From assembly GCA_030348385.1 (NCBI GenBank), contig JAUCFP010000006.1, forward strand, positions 496,001-560,000: a stretch of DNA of 64,000 nt, written 5' to 3'. The notes under the pieces are model-generated. The model searched no databases, was not told the origin of the DNA, and saw nothing but the letters and a program-made list of their open reading frames with translations. A program made the position numbers and the translations under genes. How positions within the stretch are numbered: position 1 is the first letter of the stretch; the number at the start of each line of letters is the position of its first letter. This stretch comes from Cytobacillus sp. NJ13 (lineage in GTDB: Bacteria > Bacillota > Bacilli > Bacillales > Cytobacillaceae). Shown here in pieces: positions 16,838 to 25,397 of the stretch.

Positions 16838-17773
16838 TTGCCAAAAAAAGTACTCATTGTGTTTGCTCTTTTTGCACTATTGATTACCGGAGGGACAAGC
16901 ATGTCGCTTGCCGGCAGCCAAACCGAGCAGCTTGAGTTAAACGGAAAGATGTTAAGCACGGTTTCTGTAAATGGAAAGCCTTATGTAACAGTGAAACAGG
17001 TGGTCCAGGCTGCAGGAGGGGATGAACATAAAAAGGCCAATACATTCGTCATTGGCTCAAGGCTCGACCGTATCTTAAAGAAAGGTGTGATTCGGGTAGG
17101 TACAACTGGTGACTATAAGCCATTTACGTACTTTAATCCGAAAACAAAAGAGTATGAAGGCTATGATATCGAAGCGGCTAAATTAATGGCAGCAGACCTT
17201 GGGGTGAAAATCACTTTCGTTAAAACTACCTGGCCAACCTTAATGGAGGATCTCCATAAAAATAAGTTTGATATAGCGGTTGGCGGGATAAGCCGTAATA
17301 CTGATCGGCAAAAAACAGCACACTTAACGCATCCTTATATTAATGACGGAAAGGCTCCTTTAATCCGACAGGAGGATAAGGAGAAATATACAAGCTTGGA
17401 AGCGATTGACCAGCCGGATGTCACCATCGGTGTAAACCCAGGGGGAACCAACCAAAAATTCGTGAATGCCAACATTACAGAGGCAAAGGTTGTCGTTATC
17501 GAAAACAATCTGGATATTCCGAACATGGTTGCTGAAGAAAAAGTAGACGTGATGATAACCGACAGCATTGAGGCCATCTACTATGCAAGCCAGGATTCCA
17601 GGCTTTATGCGGCTCTGACGGACAATACGTTCACGAAGAGCCAGAAAGGCTACCTTATGCATCGCGGGGATGCGGTATTCCAGAACTGGGTCAATCTCTG
17701 GATGGAGGAGATGGAGCTCAATGGAGAATTTGACCGATTAAAAGATAAATGGGTTTACAATAAGGGAGAATAA
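16838..17773 (+). CDS. Exported PheC-like cyclohexadienyl/arogenate dehydratase
   Basis: 311 residues. A signal peptide (about 1-25) is followed by a short stalk domain like the copper-amine-oxidase N-terminal type (residues 30-70), then a periplasmic-binding-protein fold. The main domain is much closer to the solute-binding-protein-derived enzyme PheC than to amino-acid receptors. Shared signatures are R-L-D-R-I-L, T-T-G-D-Y-K-P-F, F-D-I-A-V-G-G-I-S, D-Q-P-D-V-T, V-N-P-G-G-T-N and T-D-S-I-E-A. PheC converts prephenate to phenylpyruvate or arogenate to phenylalanine outside the membrane. No transporter genes adjoin it, which favours an enzyme over a binding protein. Start TTG after GGAGGGAAA. 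Confidence 0.7.
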   Translation: MPKKVLIVFALFALLITGGTSMSLAGSQTEQLELNGKMLSTVSVNGKPYVTVKQVVQAAGGDEHKKANTFVIGSRLDRILKKGVIRVGTTGDYKPFTYFNPKTKEYEGYDIEAAKLMAADLGVKITFVKTTWPTLMEDLHKNKFDIAVGGISRNTDRQKTAHLTHPYINDGKAPLIRQEDKEKYTSLEAIDQPDVTIGVNPGGTNQKFVNANITEAKVVVIENNLDIPNMVAEEKVDVMITDSIEAIYYASQDSRLYAALTDNTFTKSQKGYLMHRGDAVFQNWVNLWMEEMELNGEFDRLKDKWVYNKGE

Positions 17774-17846
17774 TAGAAAAGATAGGCAAGGCTCCTATAT
17801 CCTATGCAATAAATAAGATTAGTAATTTATATAAAGGAGATAAAGT

Positions 17847-17966
17847 TCGTATAATCCAAATTAACGCATTCATAAACCTGGCTTAAGAAACGTCCAATCC
17901 CTTGGTGTACAAGGGTTTGGGCATTTTTAAATTATACCATATTTGCGTTAAGAAGGATTAACGCTT
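17847..17966. repeat. Dispersed repeat, family B, full-length copy
   Basis: The left end reads cgtataatccaaattaacgc, the middle is the GTCCAATCCCTTGG/CAAGGGTTTGGGC hairpin, and the right end ttaagaaggattaacgc is a short inverted copy of the left end. The rest of 17774-18248 shows no gene; another partial family A tail lies near 18075. Confidence 0.6.
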
Positions 17967-18248
17967 GTTTTATGAATTAACGCTTATTTTGAAGTGCTTC
18001 TTTAACTACAAGGGGTCACAATTTTTCTATGCATAGATCTACACATCAATTTTGTCATACACAATTATTCAATTAAAGGGCCAGATTGCGGAAAAAGTGA
18101 TAGTTTATCTTAGACATCAATAATATGGAAATTAAATAAATCGACGCATTTACATCACTCTTTGTTTTATTTAGACTATAAAAGTCAGAAAATTACCAAT
18201 GTTATTACACCATCTTTACGGCTACCAAATAACAAAGGGGAGAGAATC

Positions 18249-19430
18249 TTGAGAAAGAAAATATGTATTATAGGCAGTGGCACTGCAGGTATACAGCTGG
18301 CTTATTCTCTTAAAGAAGAATTTGATGTGACTGTTATACACTCAAACTCTTCGGATAAGATTCGAAATGGACGAATTATGTCTACCCAAGTACACTTTGG
18401 CTCAACAAGAACCCGAGAAAATCGCTTTAATATGCCAAAATGGGAAGATAAAACTCTTCTTAAAAGTATCCATATTACGATTGGTAATCAAAAACTCTTT
18501 ATTGGAAAGCTAAAAGAGCCAGCATTATCTGTTGACCAGCGTTTCTACTTTTCATACTGCTTGAAGGATCTTGAAGACAAGGGTGTCCCTTTCCGGCTTT
18601 TAAGAGTAAATAAAGATCAGCTAGAAAGTTTGGCAGATGAGTTTGATTTAATGATTGATTGTACTGGAAAATCGGGCCCTCTCTTTCCATTTCCACTTGA
18701 AAAGGAGCTTTCTCCTTTCCAAGTGCCTCAACGAAAATGTATCGTTGGTTATTTTTTTGGGGTAAAGCCAAATAATCCTCTTGGTGTAAGCGTAACAGTT
18801 CTGCCTGAAATAGGTGAAATGTTTGAGATTCCTGCAATCACAGAACACGGGCCTGTTACTATATTGTTCATTATGGCAATTCCAGACAGAGAGTTAGATG
18901 TATTTAAAGAAATTAAGCACGGAAAAGAATTTACAAATCAAATGAAAAATGTAACACGAAAATATTTCCAAGACATCCACGAACGTATCGAACAAGATAT
19001 CTTTGCTCTTTCCGATGATAATGCCTTCCTTCAAGTTGCCATAAAGCCTAGAATTAGAAAACCTTACGCAACCTTTAAAAATAAACTAGTAGTTGCTTGT
19101 GGAGATAGTGTTTTTCTTAATGATCCGATTACTGGCCAAGGCTGTAATCTTTCTTCTTATTGTGCTGAACAATTGTACGAAACTTTGATTCAATATAGAA
19201 ATTCAAACTGGGACATCCAACTTGGAGAGACATATTGGGATCGAACAAAAACATTTGTAAAAGAAGTAACAGAATGGACAAATGCAATGACTCAGGTACT
19301 GCCTCAGCATGTTGTTCAAATCCTGTTAGCGGGTTCAGAAAATCAAAAGATCGCAGATGAAGTGGCAGAATGGTTTGCGGATCCGCGAAAAGCTTATGAA
19401 GCTTTTTTTCAACCATCTAATCTACATTAA
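18249..19430 (+). CDS. StyA-like FAD-dependent monooxygenase
   Basis: 393 residues from the TTG at 18249, chosen because GGGGAGA (18237-18243) precedes it and the protein then begins R-K-K-I-C-I-I-G-S-G-T-A-G. That is the FAD-binding GxGxxG Rossmann loop at the very N-terminus. The following G-R-I-M-S-T-Q segment and overall length match the styrene monooxygenase oxygenase component (StyA). A second FAD motif, G-D-S-V-F-L-N-D-P-I-T-G-Q-G-C-N, lies around residue 285. Such enzymes epoxidise aromatic or indole-like compounds with FADH2 from a reductase. No reductase gene adjoins it and the substrate is unknown. Confidence 0.72.
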   Translation: MRKKICIIGSGTAGIQLAYSLKEEFDVTVIHSNSSDKIRNGRIMSTQVHFGSTRTRENRFNMPKWEDKTLLKSIHITIGNQKLFIGKLKEPALSVDQRFYFSYCLKDLEDKGVPFRLLRVNKDQLESLADEFDLMIDCTGKSGPLFPFPLEKELSPFQVPQRKCIVGYFFGVKPNNPLGVSVTVLPEIGEMFEIPAITEHGPVTILFIMAIPDRELDVFKEIKHGKEFTNQMKNVTRKYFQDIHERIEQDIFALSDDNAFLQVAIKPRIRKPYATFKNKLVVACGDSVFLNDPITGQGCNLSSYCAEQLYETLIQYRNSNWDIQLGETYWDRTKTFVKEVTEWTNAMTQVLPQHVVQILLAGSENQKIADEVAEWFADPRKAYEAFFQPSNLH

Positions 19431-19949
19431 GAACAGAACAAAATAAAAGTGATATGATGACCCCTATTTCAAATGTACCTACATTTAGTCTGTTTAAAGA
19501 AGACGGGAATATCAGAAAAAAATCATTAATATTGATTTATATTAACTCTAGAAAATGATATTTCTTGTATTCCTCAAACTAAAGAGAAATTCAATATAGA
19601 AAGTAAAAAATATAATTAGTGGTTGAACGAGTAATTTGTAATTTTCTTATTAATGTTCAATAGGCCTTAAAAAAAATTCTTTTCTTGTTTAGCAATCGGG
19701 CGCTTGTCTTGAATAAGGATAAGCGCCTGTTTTACATATGAGGGCAGCCTTAACAGTAAATTACGATTAATGTACAAAACGATCAATAACCAAGACTTAT
19801 CTTTAATCTAAAGTTGCAGGGAACTTCATTCCAATTATCGATTTCTGAATCTGTTTTAATCGATACAATAGAGACGATGAAGCAAGAAGTCTACATCAAG
19901 CTTTGTAAAGCGGTTTTGAAAATATTGCTAAGAAAAGGAAGTGTACTCT
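19431..19949. other. Intergenic region with repeats, no gene seen
   Basis: The 519 bases between the flavoprotein and the VOC gene are AT-rich with no convincing frame. A family A hairpin repeat occupies 19691-19748, with the arms CGGGCGCTTGTCTT and AAGGATAAGCGCC. Confidence 0.5.
19691..19748. repeat. Dispersed hairpin repeat, family A
   Basis: Clear copy with GGGCGCTT and AAGCGCC arms, a TTGAATAAGGA centre and T-rich sequence after it. Confidence 0.6.
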
Positions 19950-20288
19950 ATGAAATTAAACCATATCAATCTTACGGTCACTGACGTTAATGCTGCTCGA
20001 GAGTTCCTGGAGAAATATTTTGACTTGCAAACCAAGAGCATAAATAGCGATTCATTTGCTGTAATGACTGACGATGACGGATTGTTACTAGCTTTGATGA
20101 AAGATACACGGGCCAACTACCCTAGGTCCTTTCATATTGGCTTCTCTCTAGAGAGTAAAGAAAGAGTAAACGAGATCAATCAACGATTGAAGGATGATGG
20201 ATTTGATGTGAAACCGCCCAAAATGGCTCACCGATGGACATTCTATGTTAAAGCCCCAGGCGGATTTACAGTGGAGGTTCTTAGTTGA
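19950..20288 (+). CDS. VOC/glyoxalase-fold protein
   Basis: 112 residues from the ATG at 19950, ten bases after AAGGAA; an earlier GTG at 19941 overlaps that ribosome site. The opening L-N-H-I-N-L-T-V-T-D-V and the ending W-T-F-Y-V-K-A-P-G-G-F-T-V-E-V show two beta-alpha-beta-beta-beta halves of the vicinal-oxygen-chelate fold. Members are glyoxalases, dioxygenases or antibiotic-binding proteins; the specific role is unknown. It is a single-gene unit. Confidence 0.8.
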   Translation: MKLNHINLTVTDVNAAREFLEKYFDLQTKSINSDSFAVMTDDDGLLLALMKDTRANYPRSFHIGFSLESKERVNEINQRLKDDGFDVKPPKMAHRWTFYVKAPGGFTVEVLS

Positions 20289-20490
20289 GTAAGGCATATT
20301 TCGTTACATGGGTTATCTCATGCTCTAAAGCATCAGTCGATGCACGTGACCTAAATGATTTAAAAGCAATGGAGGTGTCCAAGAAAAGGATCATGTTCCA
20401 GTAGAGTGCAGATGCAATTGATGAGAAATGAAGTGTTAAGCAACCCAATTAGTAGGATAAATAAATGAGAAGTTATTTTAATACACCATA

Positions 20491-20558
20491 ATCGGGCGCC
20501 TTCCTGGAACAAGGATAAGCGCTTATTTTCCACTTAAGAGTCAGATAATTGAATAAGC
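20491..20558. repeat. Dispersed hairpin repeat, family A
   Basis: Lies in the 326-base gap between the VOC gene and the methyltransferase. Arms ATCGGGCGCCTTCCT and AAGGATAAGCGCTTATTTT are followed by the family tail aagagtcagataattgaata. Confidence 0.6.
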
Positions 20559-20614
20559 TTCCCCTTACTTTTACAATATGGTAGAGGTAAATAAAATAAG
20601 TCACTGGAGGTAAT

Positions 20615-21364
20615 ATGGATAGAAACAGATATTCAGCAATAGCACATCAAAACCATACTTTTTATAATCCGATTAATCCAACAAAGATAGACAAAGTTAT
20701 TGAGTTACTTTCTTTAAAAGAAAATGACAAAGTAATTGATATAGGTGCTGGAAAAGGTGAAATTCTTCTTCGGATTATTGAAAGGTACAGGTCTAAATGT
20801 ATTGCTATCGAGAAATATAGTGATTTCACAGAACAACTTCAAGTAAATGCTAAAAATAGAGGGGTTTTAAAGAATATTGAAATCATTACAGAAGATGCAA
20901 AAGTAGCAATTAAGACAATAAATGAGAAGTTTAATGCAGCGATTTGTATTGGTTCAACTCACGCATTAGGCGGATTGCATGAAACGTTGGATACGCTGAG
21001 CAAGTGTGTAAATAAAGGTGGATATGTGCTAATTGGTGAAGGCTACTGGAAGAAACAGCCAAGTAAAGAATATTTGGAGGCGCTCGGAGGAGCAGAAGAA
21101 TCCGAATTACTAAGCCACTCTGAAAATGTAAAGGTTGGAGAAAAACTAGGCCTAATTCCACTCTGGTCTTACACTACTAACGACGATGAATGGGATGAAT
21201 ATGAGTGGCTTTTTGCTATGTCCATTGAGAATTATTGCTACGAACATCCTGATGATCCAGATCGCGATGCGATGTTACAAAAGATCCGAACGTGGAGAAG
21301 TTCTTATCTGAAATGGGGCAGAGATACCCTTGGATTTGGGATATATCTTTTTAGGAATATGTAA
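20615..21364 (+). CDS. Class I SAM-dependent methyltransferase
   Basis: 249 residues. SAM-binding motif I is V-I-D-I-G-A-G-K-G-E around residue 45, followed by the acidic I-E-K-Y loop and an E-D-A segment for motif III, as in class I small-molecule methyltransferases. The last 45 residues match the relic at 614-870, so this gene type was once present twice. The acceptor is unknown. An ACTGGAGG site precedes the ATG by 6 bases. Isolated gene between two family A repeats. Confidence 0.82.
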   Translation: MDRNRYSAIAHQNHTFYNPINPTKIDKVIELLSLKENDKVIDIGAGKGEILLRIIERYRSKCIAIEKYSDFTEQLQVNAKNRGVLKNIEIITEDAKVAIKTINEKFNAAICIGSTHALGGLHETLDTLSKCVNKGGYVLIGEGYWKKQPSKEYLEALGGAEESELLSHSENVKVGEKLGLIPLWSYTTNDDEWDEYEWLFAMSIENYCYEHPDDPDRDAMLQKIRTWRSSYLKWGRDTLGFGIYLFRNM

Positions 21365-21372
21365 ACTTCAAT

Positions 21373-21440
21373 TAGAGGGCGCATTCCGGGACAAGGATAG
21401 CGTACTTTTTGCGTAAAAGGGCCATATTTGTTGATTAAGA
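21373..21440. repeat. Dispersed hairpin repeat, family A
   Basis: AGGGCGCATTCCGGGACAA and GGATAGCGTACTTTTTG pair imperfectly; the tail aaaagggccatatttgttga is shared with other copies. It begins 9 bases after the methyltransferase stop and could serve as its terminator. Confidence 0.55.
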
Positions 21441-21535
21441 GAAGGGATTAATCGTTAATAAATCGAAGTTAACCAGAAGATGTTATTTAGTTGACTATCA
21501 AGAAATACTACTCAACATTAAGGAGGAAAGCGATT

Positions 21536-21952
21536 ATGAGTAATACACAGACATTACGAGGACTCACCACAGTTAGTTTTTGGACGGATGATCTAGCAGC
21601 GGCAAAGAAGTGGTACACCAAGGTATTGGGCATTGAACCATACTTCGAACGTCCAGGATATGCCGAGTTTCGCATCGGCGACTATCATCACGAGCTGGGC
21701 CTGATCGATAGCAGCTACGCGCCCGATGGTTCAGCGACCGGCCTTGCCGGCGCTATAGTGTACTGGCACGTCGACGATGTAACAGCAACTTTCAAGAAGC
21801 TGCTGTCTATGGGAGCGAAAGAGTACGAGGCACCCACAGAGCGTGGCGAGGGGTTCATCACTGCTTCCGTGGTCGATCCCTTTGGGAATATCCTAGGCAT
21901 TATGTACAATAAGCACTATTTGGAGGTACTGGGTTCGACCAGAAAAGTGTAA
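21536..21952 (+). CDS. VOC family protein of unusually high GC
   Basis: 138 residues from the ATG at 21536, nine bases after AAGGAGG; the longer frame upstream is ignored. It opens L-R-G-L-T-T-V-S-F-W-T-D-D-L and ends with S-V-V-D-P-F-G-N-I-L-G-I-M, typical of bleomycin-resistance/dioxygenase-like VOC proteins. The middle of the gene is rich in GGC, GCG, CTG and GTC codons, unlike the AT-rich neighbours, which suggests recent acquisition. Function unknown. Confidence 0.8.
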   Translation: MSNTQTLRGLTTVSFWTDDLAAAKKWYTKVLGIEPYFERPGYAEFRIGDYHHELGLIDSSYAPDGSATGLAGAIVYWHVDDVTATFKKLLSMGAKEYEAPTERGEGFITASVVDPFGNILGIMYNKHYLEVLGSTRKV

Positions 21953-22474
21953 CCCTAGCCGTCGGCATTCAGAGTGGACTGAGGCTTGGAAAGTAGCACT
22001 GTAGGGGTGTAGCAATTATCTGTGCAGTGGCTGTCTCAATTTTTATATTATGCTTACCCTAACTGTTCGGTATTCAACTACTATTCTGAAGACAAAAAGC
22101 ACAAGAAAAGTGAAAAGGTACAAAAGGACTTTACGAGGTAATATTAGTAAAAGGACTATTCCAGAATAGGGCGCGATTGTTGAGCAACACAGATAGAAAA
22201 TGATCAAACTTTTTTATAAAAATCGTCCTCGTGAAATATTTAAAGAGCCTGTTTTGATCAATCTTTTTTTCAAAAGCAGGCTCTTTATATTTGGAAAATC
22301 AACATAATAAGACGTGTTTTTGATTAGTCTTTTTTCTAACCTAATAGGGATACCTTCAATAGGATTTGATTTTCAAAAAAAGCTAATAGAAGTTACTTGT
22401 GAATTCCATTAAATAAGTAAAAGAGTAAAACGTACCTCTTACAGTTGTGTACATACATATATATCATTAATTAT
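21953..22474. other. Intergenic region, no gene seen
   Basis: About 520 bases without a plausible frame. It contains a fragment, gcgcgattgttgagcaac (about 22171), also found at 33873, and the long stem-loop at 22242-22287. Confidence 0.4.
22242..22287. terminator. Long stem-loop terminator
   Basis: AAAGAGCCTGTTTTGA pairs with TCAAAAGCAGGCTCTTT (one bulge) around a T-rich loop. It is near-symmetric, lying between convergent units (VOC gene on plus, germination genes on minus), so it may work in both directions. Confidence 0.6.
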
Positions 22475-22534
22475 CTACTTTTCCACACATCCGGCAAGCA
22501 GCAGAACCATACACATTAAGATAAGCCTTTTCAT
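22475..22534 (-). pseudogene. GerC-like lipoprotein cut off after its signal peptide
   Basis: The frame begins with an ATG that overlaps the permease stop (ATGA), then reads a lipoprotein signal with the lipobox L-L-A-G-C, and stops at codon 20. GerAC/GerBC lipoproteins normally follow the GerAB permease in the same way and are about 380 residues long. The rest of the gene is absent from the next 500 bases, so this is a truncated remnant. Confidence 0.65.
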
Positions 22535-23643
22535 TTCTTTTTCCCCTTCTTTTTTACCCTCTTGGCAATCATGATGGCGGCAAAGAGCATGGGAATATAA
22601 ATGAATGTAAAGCCAAACCCTATTTTCCCAAAAAAGTCATTAAGCAGACTGATCTTTTCGCGCGTATTAATAAAGTTAATCACTAATAATAAAGCACTGA
22701 CAACAAAAAACACACCGATTTTTTGTCTAATATTAAAGATTCTCTTGATAAGTCTGGAAGAAATCCAAATAGCAATACACACATTCGGAAGCATAACTAA
22801 GTTCCAGTTTGCAATTCCAATATATTCGAAACGTTCCACAAAAGGCATTTCAACAATTTTCCACATGGTCAAAGTGGGCCAGGCTTGTTTAGCAAGCAGA
22901 TCTTCCGAATAATAGGCAAACGTAATAACTGCTAAAATAGTATATATCAAGGTAGTGGTTAAAACAGCAAGGTGAGCCCACTTTTTGGATTTCTTTGGTT
23001 CTTTTATAAAAGGATAAATGAACGGAATAATCTCAAAACCGATGATGGTAAGCGACATATTGTAGGAACCCATGAGAAGTTCCTTAACTGAATGATCCCA
23101 AATAGGGAGGAGATTATAGAAATTTGAGAATTTAATGGCCCAGCCAAATGTCAGAAGGAGATAAGCCGGCAATACTAGGCCGAAAAAGGCTGTACCGACT
23201 ACCGTTCTGAACCCTCCAAAAATGATATATGTACAAAGAATCATGAATCCAAAGGAGAACCAGAAAGTGCTAAGATCCGGAAACATCCACACTTGAATGA
23301 CCTCGATAAATGTTCGTAGGATAGCTAAGACGTACAAAAAAAAGTAGCCTATGAAAATGGAGCTGATTGCTTTGCCGATCAAATTGCCTGTAAGGTACTT
23401 ATGGGCTGTCACAAAATCACCATCAACCGTTTCGGCAATTTTATAAATCATCCAAATGAGGACATGTATGCATCCCCCGGCAAACAGGATGGAAATCCAG
23501 GCATCATAGCCTGCATCCTTTGCGATGACTCTCTGATAGCCAAGAACCCCAATGCCAATTTGCATGGACATAATTAAATAAAATACTAGAAATGGGGATA
23601 TCTTCAATCTGTCTGGTACTGGCTGCTCCTGTATCTGGTTCAC
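22531..23643 (-). CDS. GerAB-type spore germination permease
   Basis: 370 residues with about ten membrane helices, in the usual length range for GerAB/GerBB/YndE proteins of the APC superfamily. The start contains L-K-I-S-P-F-L-V-F-Y-L-I, where germination permeases begin. These proteins are B subunits of nutrient germinant receptors in the spore inner membrane and bind germinants such as amino acids. No GerAA subunit gene is upstream and the GerAC gene is truncated just downstream. The receptor is therefore incomplete unless it pairs with subunits from other loci. GGAGGTG lies directly before the ATG. Confidence 0.85.
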   Translation of the reverse strand: MNQIQEQPVPDRLKISPFLVFYLIMSMQIGIGVLGYQRVIAKDAGYDAWISILFAGGCIHVLIWMIYKIAETVDGDFVTAHKYLTGNLIGKAISSIFIGYFFLYVLAILRTFIEVIQVWMFPDLSTFWFSFGFMILCTYIIFGGFRTVVGTAFFGLVLPAYLLLTFGWAIKFSNFYNLLPIWDHSVKELLMGSYNMSLTIIGFEIIPFIYPFIKEPKKSKKWAHLAVLTTTLIYTILAVITFAYYSEDLLAKQAWPTLTMWKIVEMPFVERFEYIGIANWNLVMLPNVCIAIWISSRLIKRIFNIRQKIGVFFVVSALLLVINFINTREKISLLNDFFGKIGFGFTFIYIPMLFAAIMIAKRVKKKGKKK

Positions 23644-23817
23644 CTCCGTTTCATGATTGGTAACTGGCTGCGGTCAAACTGCGTTCCGGCTCCTGCGTTA
23701 TTCATCAATATCCTTTTTCTCTTATGCTTTTTTCTTGCTAAAGCGGAAAGGAACTTTAGTTCGCAAATAGAGTGGCCTCTTGAATTGCATTTGAAATGGA
23801 AGCCTGATAATCGCATC

Positions 23818-24006
23818 TTACAAATCTGTAACCCTTGGCGGATATAAATGCTTAAGTTCTCGTAAGCATGACGTAGCCATTAAAATTTTTTGTTCGATTA
23901 ATGAAGGGTCATCACAAATCTGCACATCTGCAACTGGTACAAGCTGTTTAGTGTCCTCAATTTCCCGGAAACCCTCTTCCGGAAGATATGCGAGACCTTC
24001 ACTCAT
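23818..24006 (-). CDS. Short unknown reading frame
   Basis: A 62-codon frame from an ATG, acidic in its first half (P-E-E-G-F-R-E-I-E-D) with a C-D-D-P motif. No family is recognised and there is no good ribosome site before it. It may be a relic, since the surrounding 23650-24200 also holds a short hydrophobic coding-like end on the plus strand (I-T-L-I-V-A-G-F-G-K-L). Confidence 0.25.
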   Translation of the reverse strand: MSEGLAYLPEEGFREIEDTKQLVPVADVQICDDPSLIEQKILMATSCLRELKHLYPPRVTDL

Positions 24007-24139
24007 AAGTAAATCCCATTATTTTCGGCATTACGCTTATTGTTGCCGGTTTTGGAAAACTTATGAATGGAAGGCAATAAAAAAGGAAGGTGTGGCGGTT
24101 AGGCAGTTATATAGGGGAAATATAATCTGGGCAAATAAA

Positions 24140-24165
24140 AAAGGAACCTGGTATAGGTTCCTTTT
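24140..24165 (+). terminator. Stem-loop, probable terminator
   Basis: AAAGGAACC (24140-24148) and GGTTCCTTTT (24156-24165) form a tight stem with a seven-base loop and a short T-run. Confidence 0.5.
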
Positions 24166-24219
24166 AGTAAGCAAGAAAAGTACGGTATAATCCATATATG
24201 TAATAAAATGGTATATAAC

Positions 24220-24340
24220 TTCGTATAATACAATTTAACGCTTTCATAAACGTGATTAAATTATTGTCCAAACCCTTGGTATATAAGGGATTGGGCATTT
24301 TTTTATTTATATCATAATTAATGTTAAGAACGATTAATGC
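24220..24340. repeat. Dispersed repeat, family B, full-length copy
   Basis: Starts cgtataatacaatttaacgc, carries the GTCCAAACCCTTGG/AAGGGATTGGGC hairpin, and ends ttaagaacgattaatgc, an inverted echo of the start. Compare 10856 and 17847. Confidence 0.6.
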
Positions 24341-24475
24341 TACTAAATATCCTGTTGCCATTCAAGCTTTTTCTGTTAGGACACTAAAGGGCCAGTAACT
24401 TGAACGACCTTTTTCGTCAGTATTTTTATTTTCCTCATTTATTTTGGAACAAGTCAAATGCCCTGGCTTGTTTTA

Positions 24476-25063
24476 TTAGGAGAGTAATCGTTTTAAAATA
24501 TAATAAATTTGTTCCATATTTGGCCCGCTTCCATAAACTCTTTCTAGATGGATTCCCTTATATAAAGAAAGAATGGAATTTATAATAGCCTCTTTATTCA
24601 AATCTTCTGGAAGCTGTTTTAATTCAATCCCTCTTTTTATGGCTGTGTCAAACAGTTCAATCCAGCTATCATGTGCTTTAGAAAGTTTCATTCTAATCAC
24701 TTCGTCGTGTACAGAAAGCCGAATGAGGTCATTATATACTAATGTCCAATCTTTCCGATCTTCTAAATGGAGACCTATTTGAAAGTATCCAGTGAAAAAC
24801 TCCAATATTTCAAAATTATCTTGACGGATATAGGGGATAACTACCTCTTGAATAAAATTAAAATTTCGATAAACTTGCTGGTCAATAATATCCAACATGA
24901 TATCTTCTTTTTTTTTATAATGGGAATAAAATGTAGCTTTTGATTTACCCGCTCTTTCCATAATTAAACTGACTGGCGTCTGTTCATATCCAAGTTCGGC
25001 AAATAGTCCGTAAGCCACATCTAATATAAGTTTTTTTGTTCCTTTTCCTAATTCCTTAGGCAT
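24476..25063 (-). CDS. TetR-family transcriptional regulator
   Basis: 195 residues from the ATG at 25063, preceded at the right distance by GGGGGGA; an ATG 15 bases earlier lacks a site. The N-terminal helix-turn-helix reads I-L-D-V-A-Y-G-L-F-A-E-L-G-Y, then A-G-K-S-K-A-T-F-Y-S-H-Y-K-K-K-E, the classic TetR DNA-binding signature. The C-terminal ligand domain is unassigned. It is divergent from the M48 protease gene, and a near-palindrome at 25151 lies between them, so it probably controls that gene and perhaps itself. Confidence 0.88.
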   Translation of the reverse strand: MPKELGKGTKKLILDVAYGLFAELGYEQTPVSLIMERAGKSKATFYSHYKKKEDIMLDIIDQQVYRNFNFIQEVVIPYIRQDNFEILEFFTGYFQIGLHLEDRKDWTLVYNDLIRLSVHDEVIRMKLSKAHDSWIELFDTAIKRGIELKQLPEDLNKEAIINSILSLYKGIHLERVYGSGPNMEQIYYILKRLLS

Positions 25064-25150
25064 ATTAATTCCCCCCATGTATTTTTATTAATTGGTAAAA
25101 AAGCCCATTGAGTTATCAGAAAAATGCAAATAAAATAAAGTCAGATTACA

Positions 25151-25164
25151 ACCGTCCGGTCGGT
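25151..25164. promoter_or_regulatory. Probable TetR operator
   Basis: ACCGTCCGGTCGGT is a near-palindrome (12 of 14 positions), conspicuously GC-rich in AT-rich DNA and similar in style to TetR/FadR-like operators. It lies 88 bases before the TetR start and 234 before the protease gene. Confidence 0.5.
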
Positions 25165-25397
25165 CAATAAAGTTGAAATCAATCAAACTAGTTGTTAGTT
25201 ATTGGAGAATATATATTCTGCCTTATTATAAACTAACTGCCCCTTTTGGATGTTAATGTTCTCACTCAGCCAACAAAATATAGAAAGATTAATGTATGTA
25301 ATGATATATCGAATTTTATCAAATAATAAAATTTTTATTTACGAGTAAAAATTTCCATATGAGTAAGTTTGTTTAACTTAAAAGGAGGAGACTTTAA

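Noticed and set aside
16838..17773. Reading the gene as an ordinary amino-acid ABC-transporter binding protein
   Set aside because: Sequence blocks match PheC better, no transporter genes adjoin it, and the stalk domain is unusual for receptors. Kept as an alternative with lower weight.
23653..24190. Plus-strand frames of 64 and 79 codons upstream of the germination permease
   Set aside because: They start without ribosome sites and read through unrelated AT-rich DNA. Only a short hydrophobic end near 24020-24070 looks coding.
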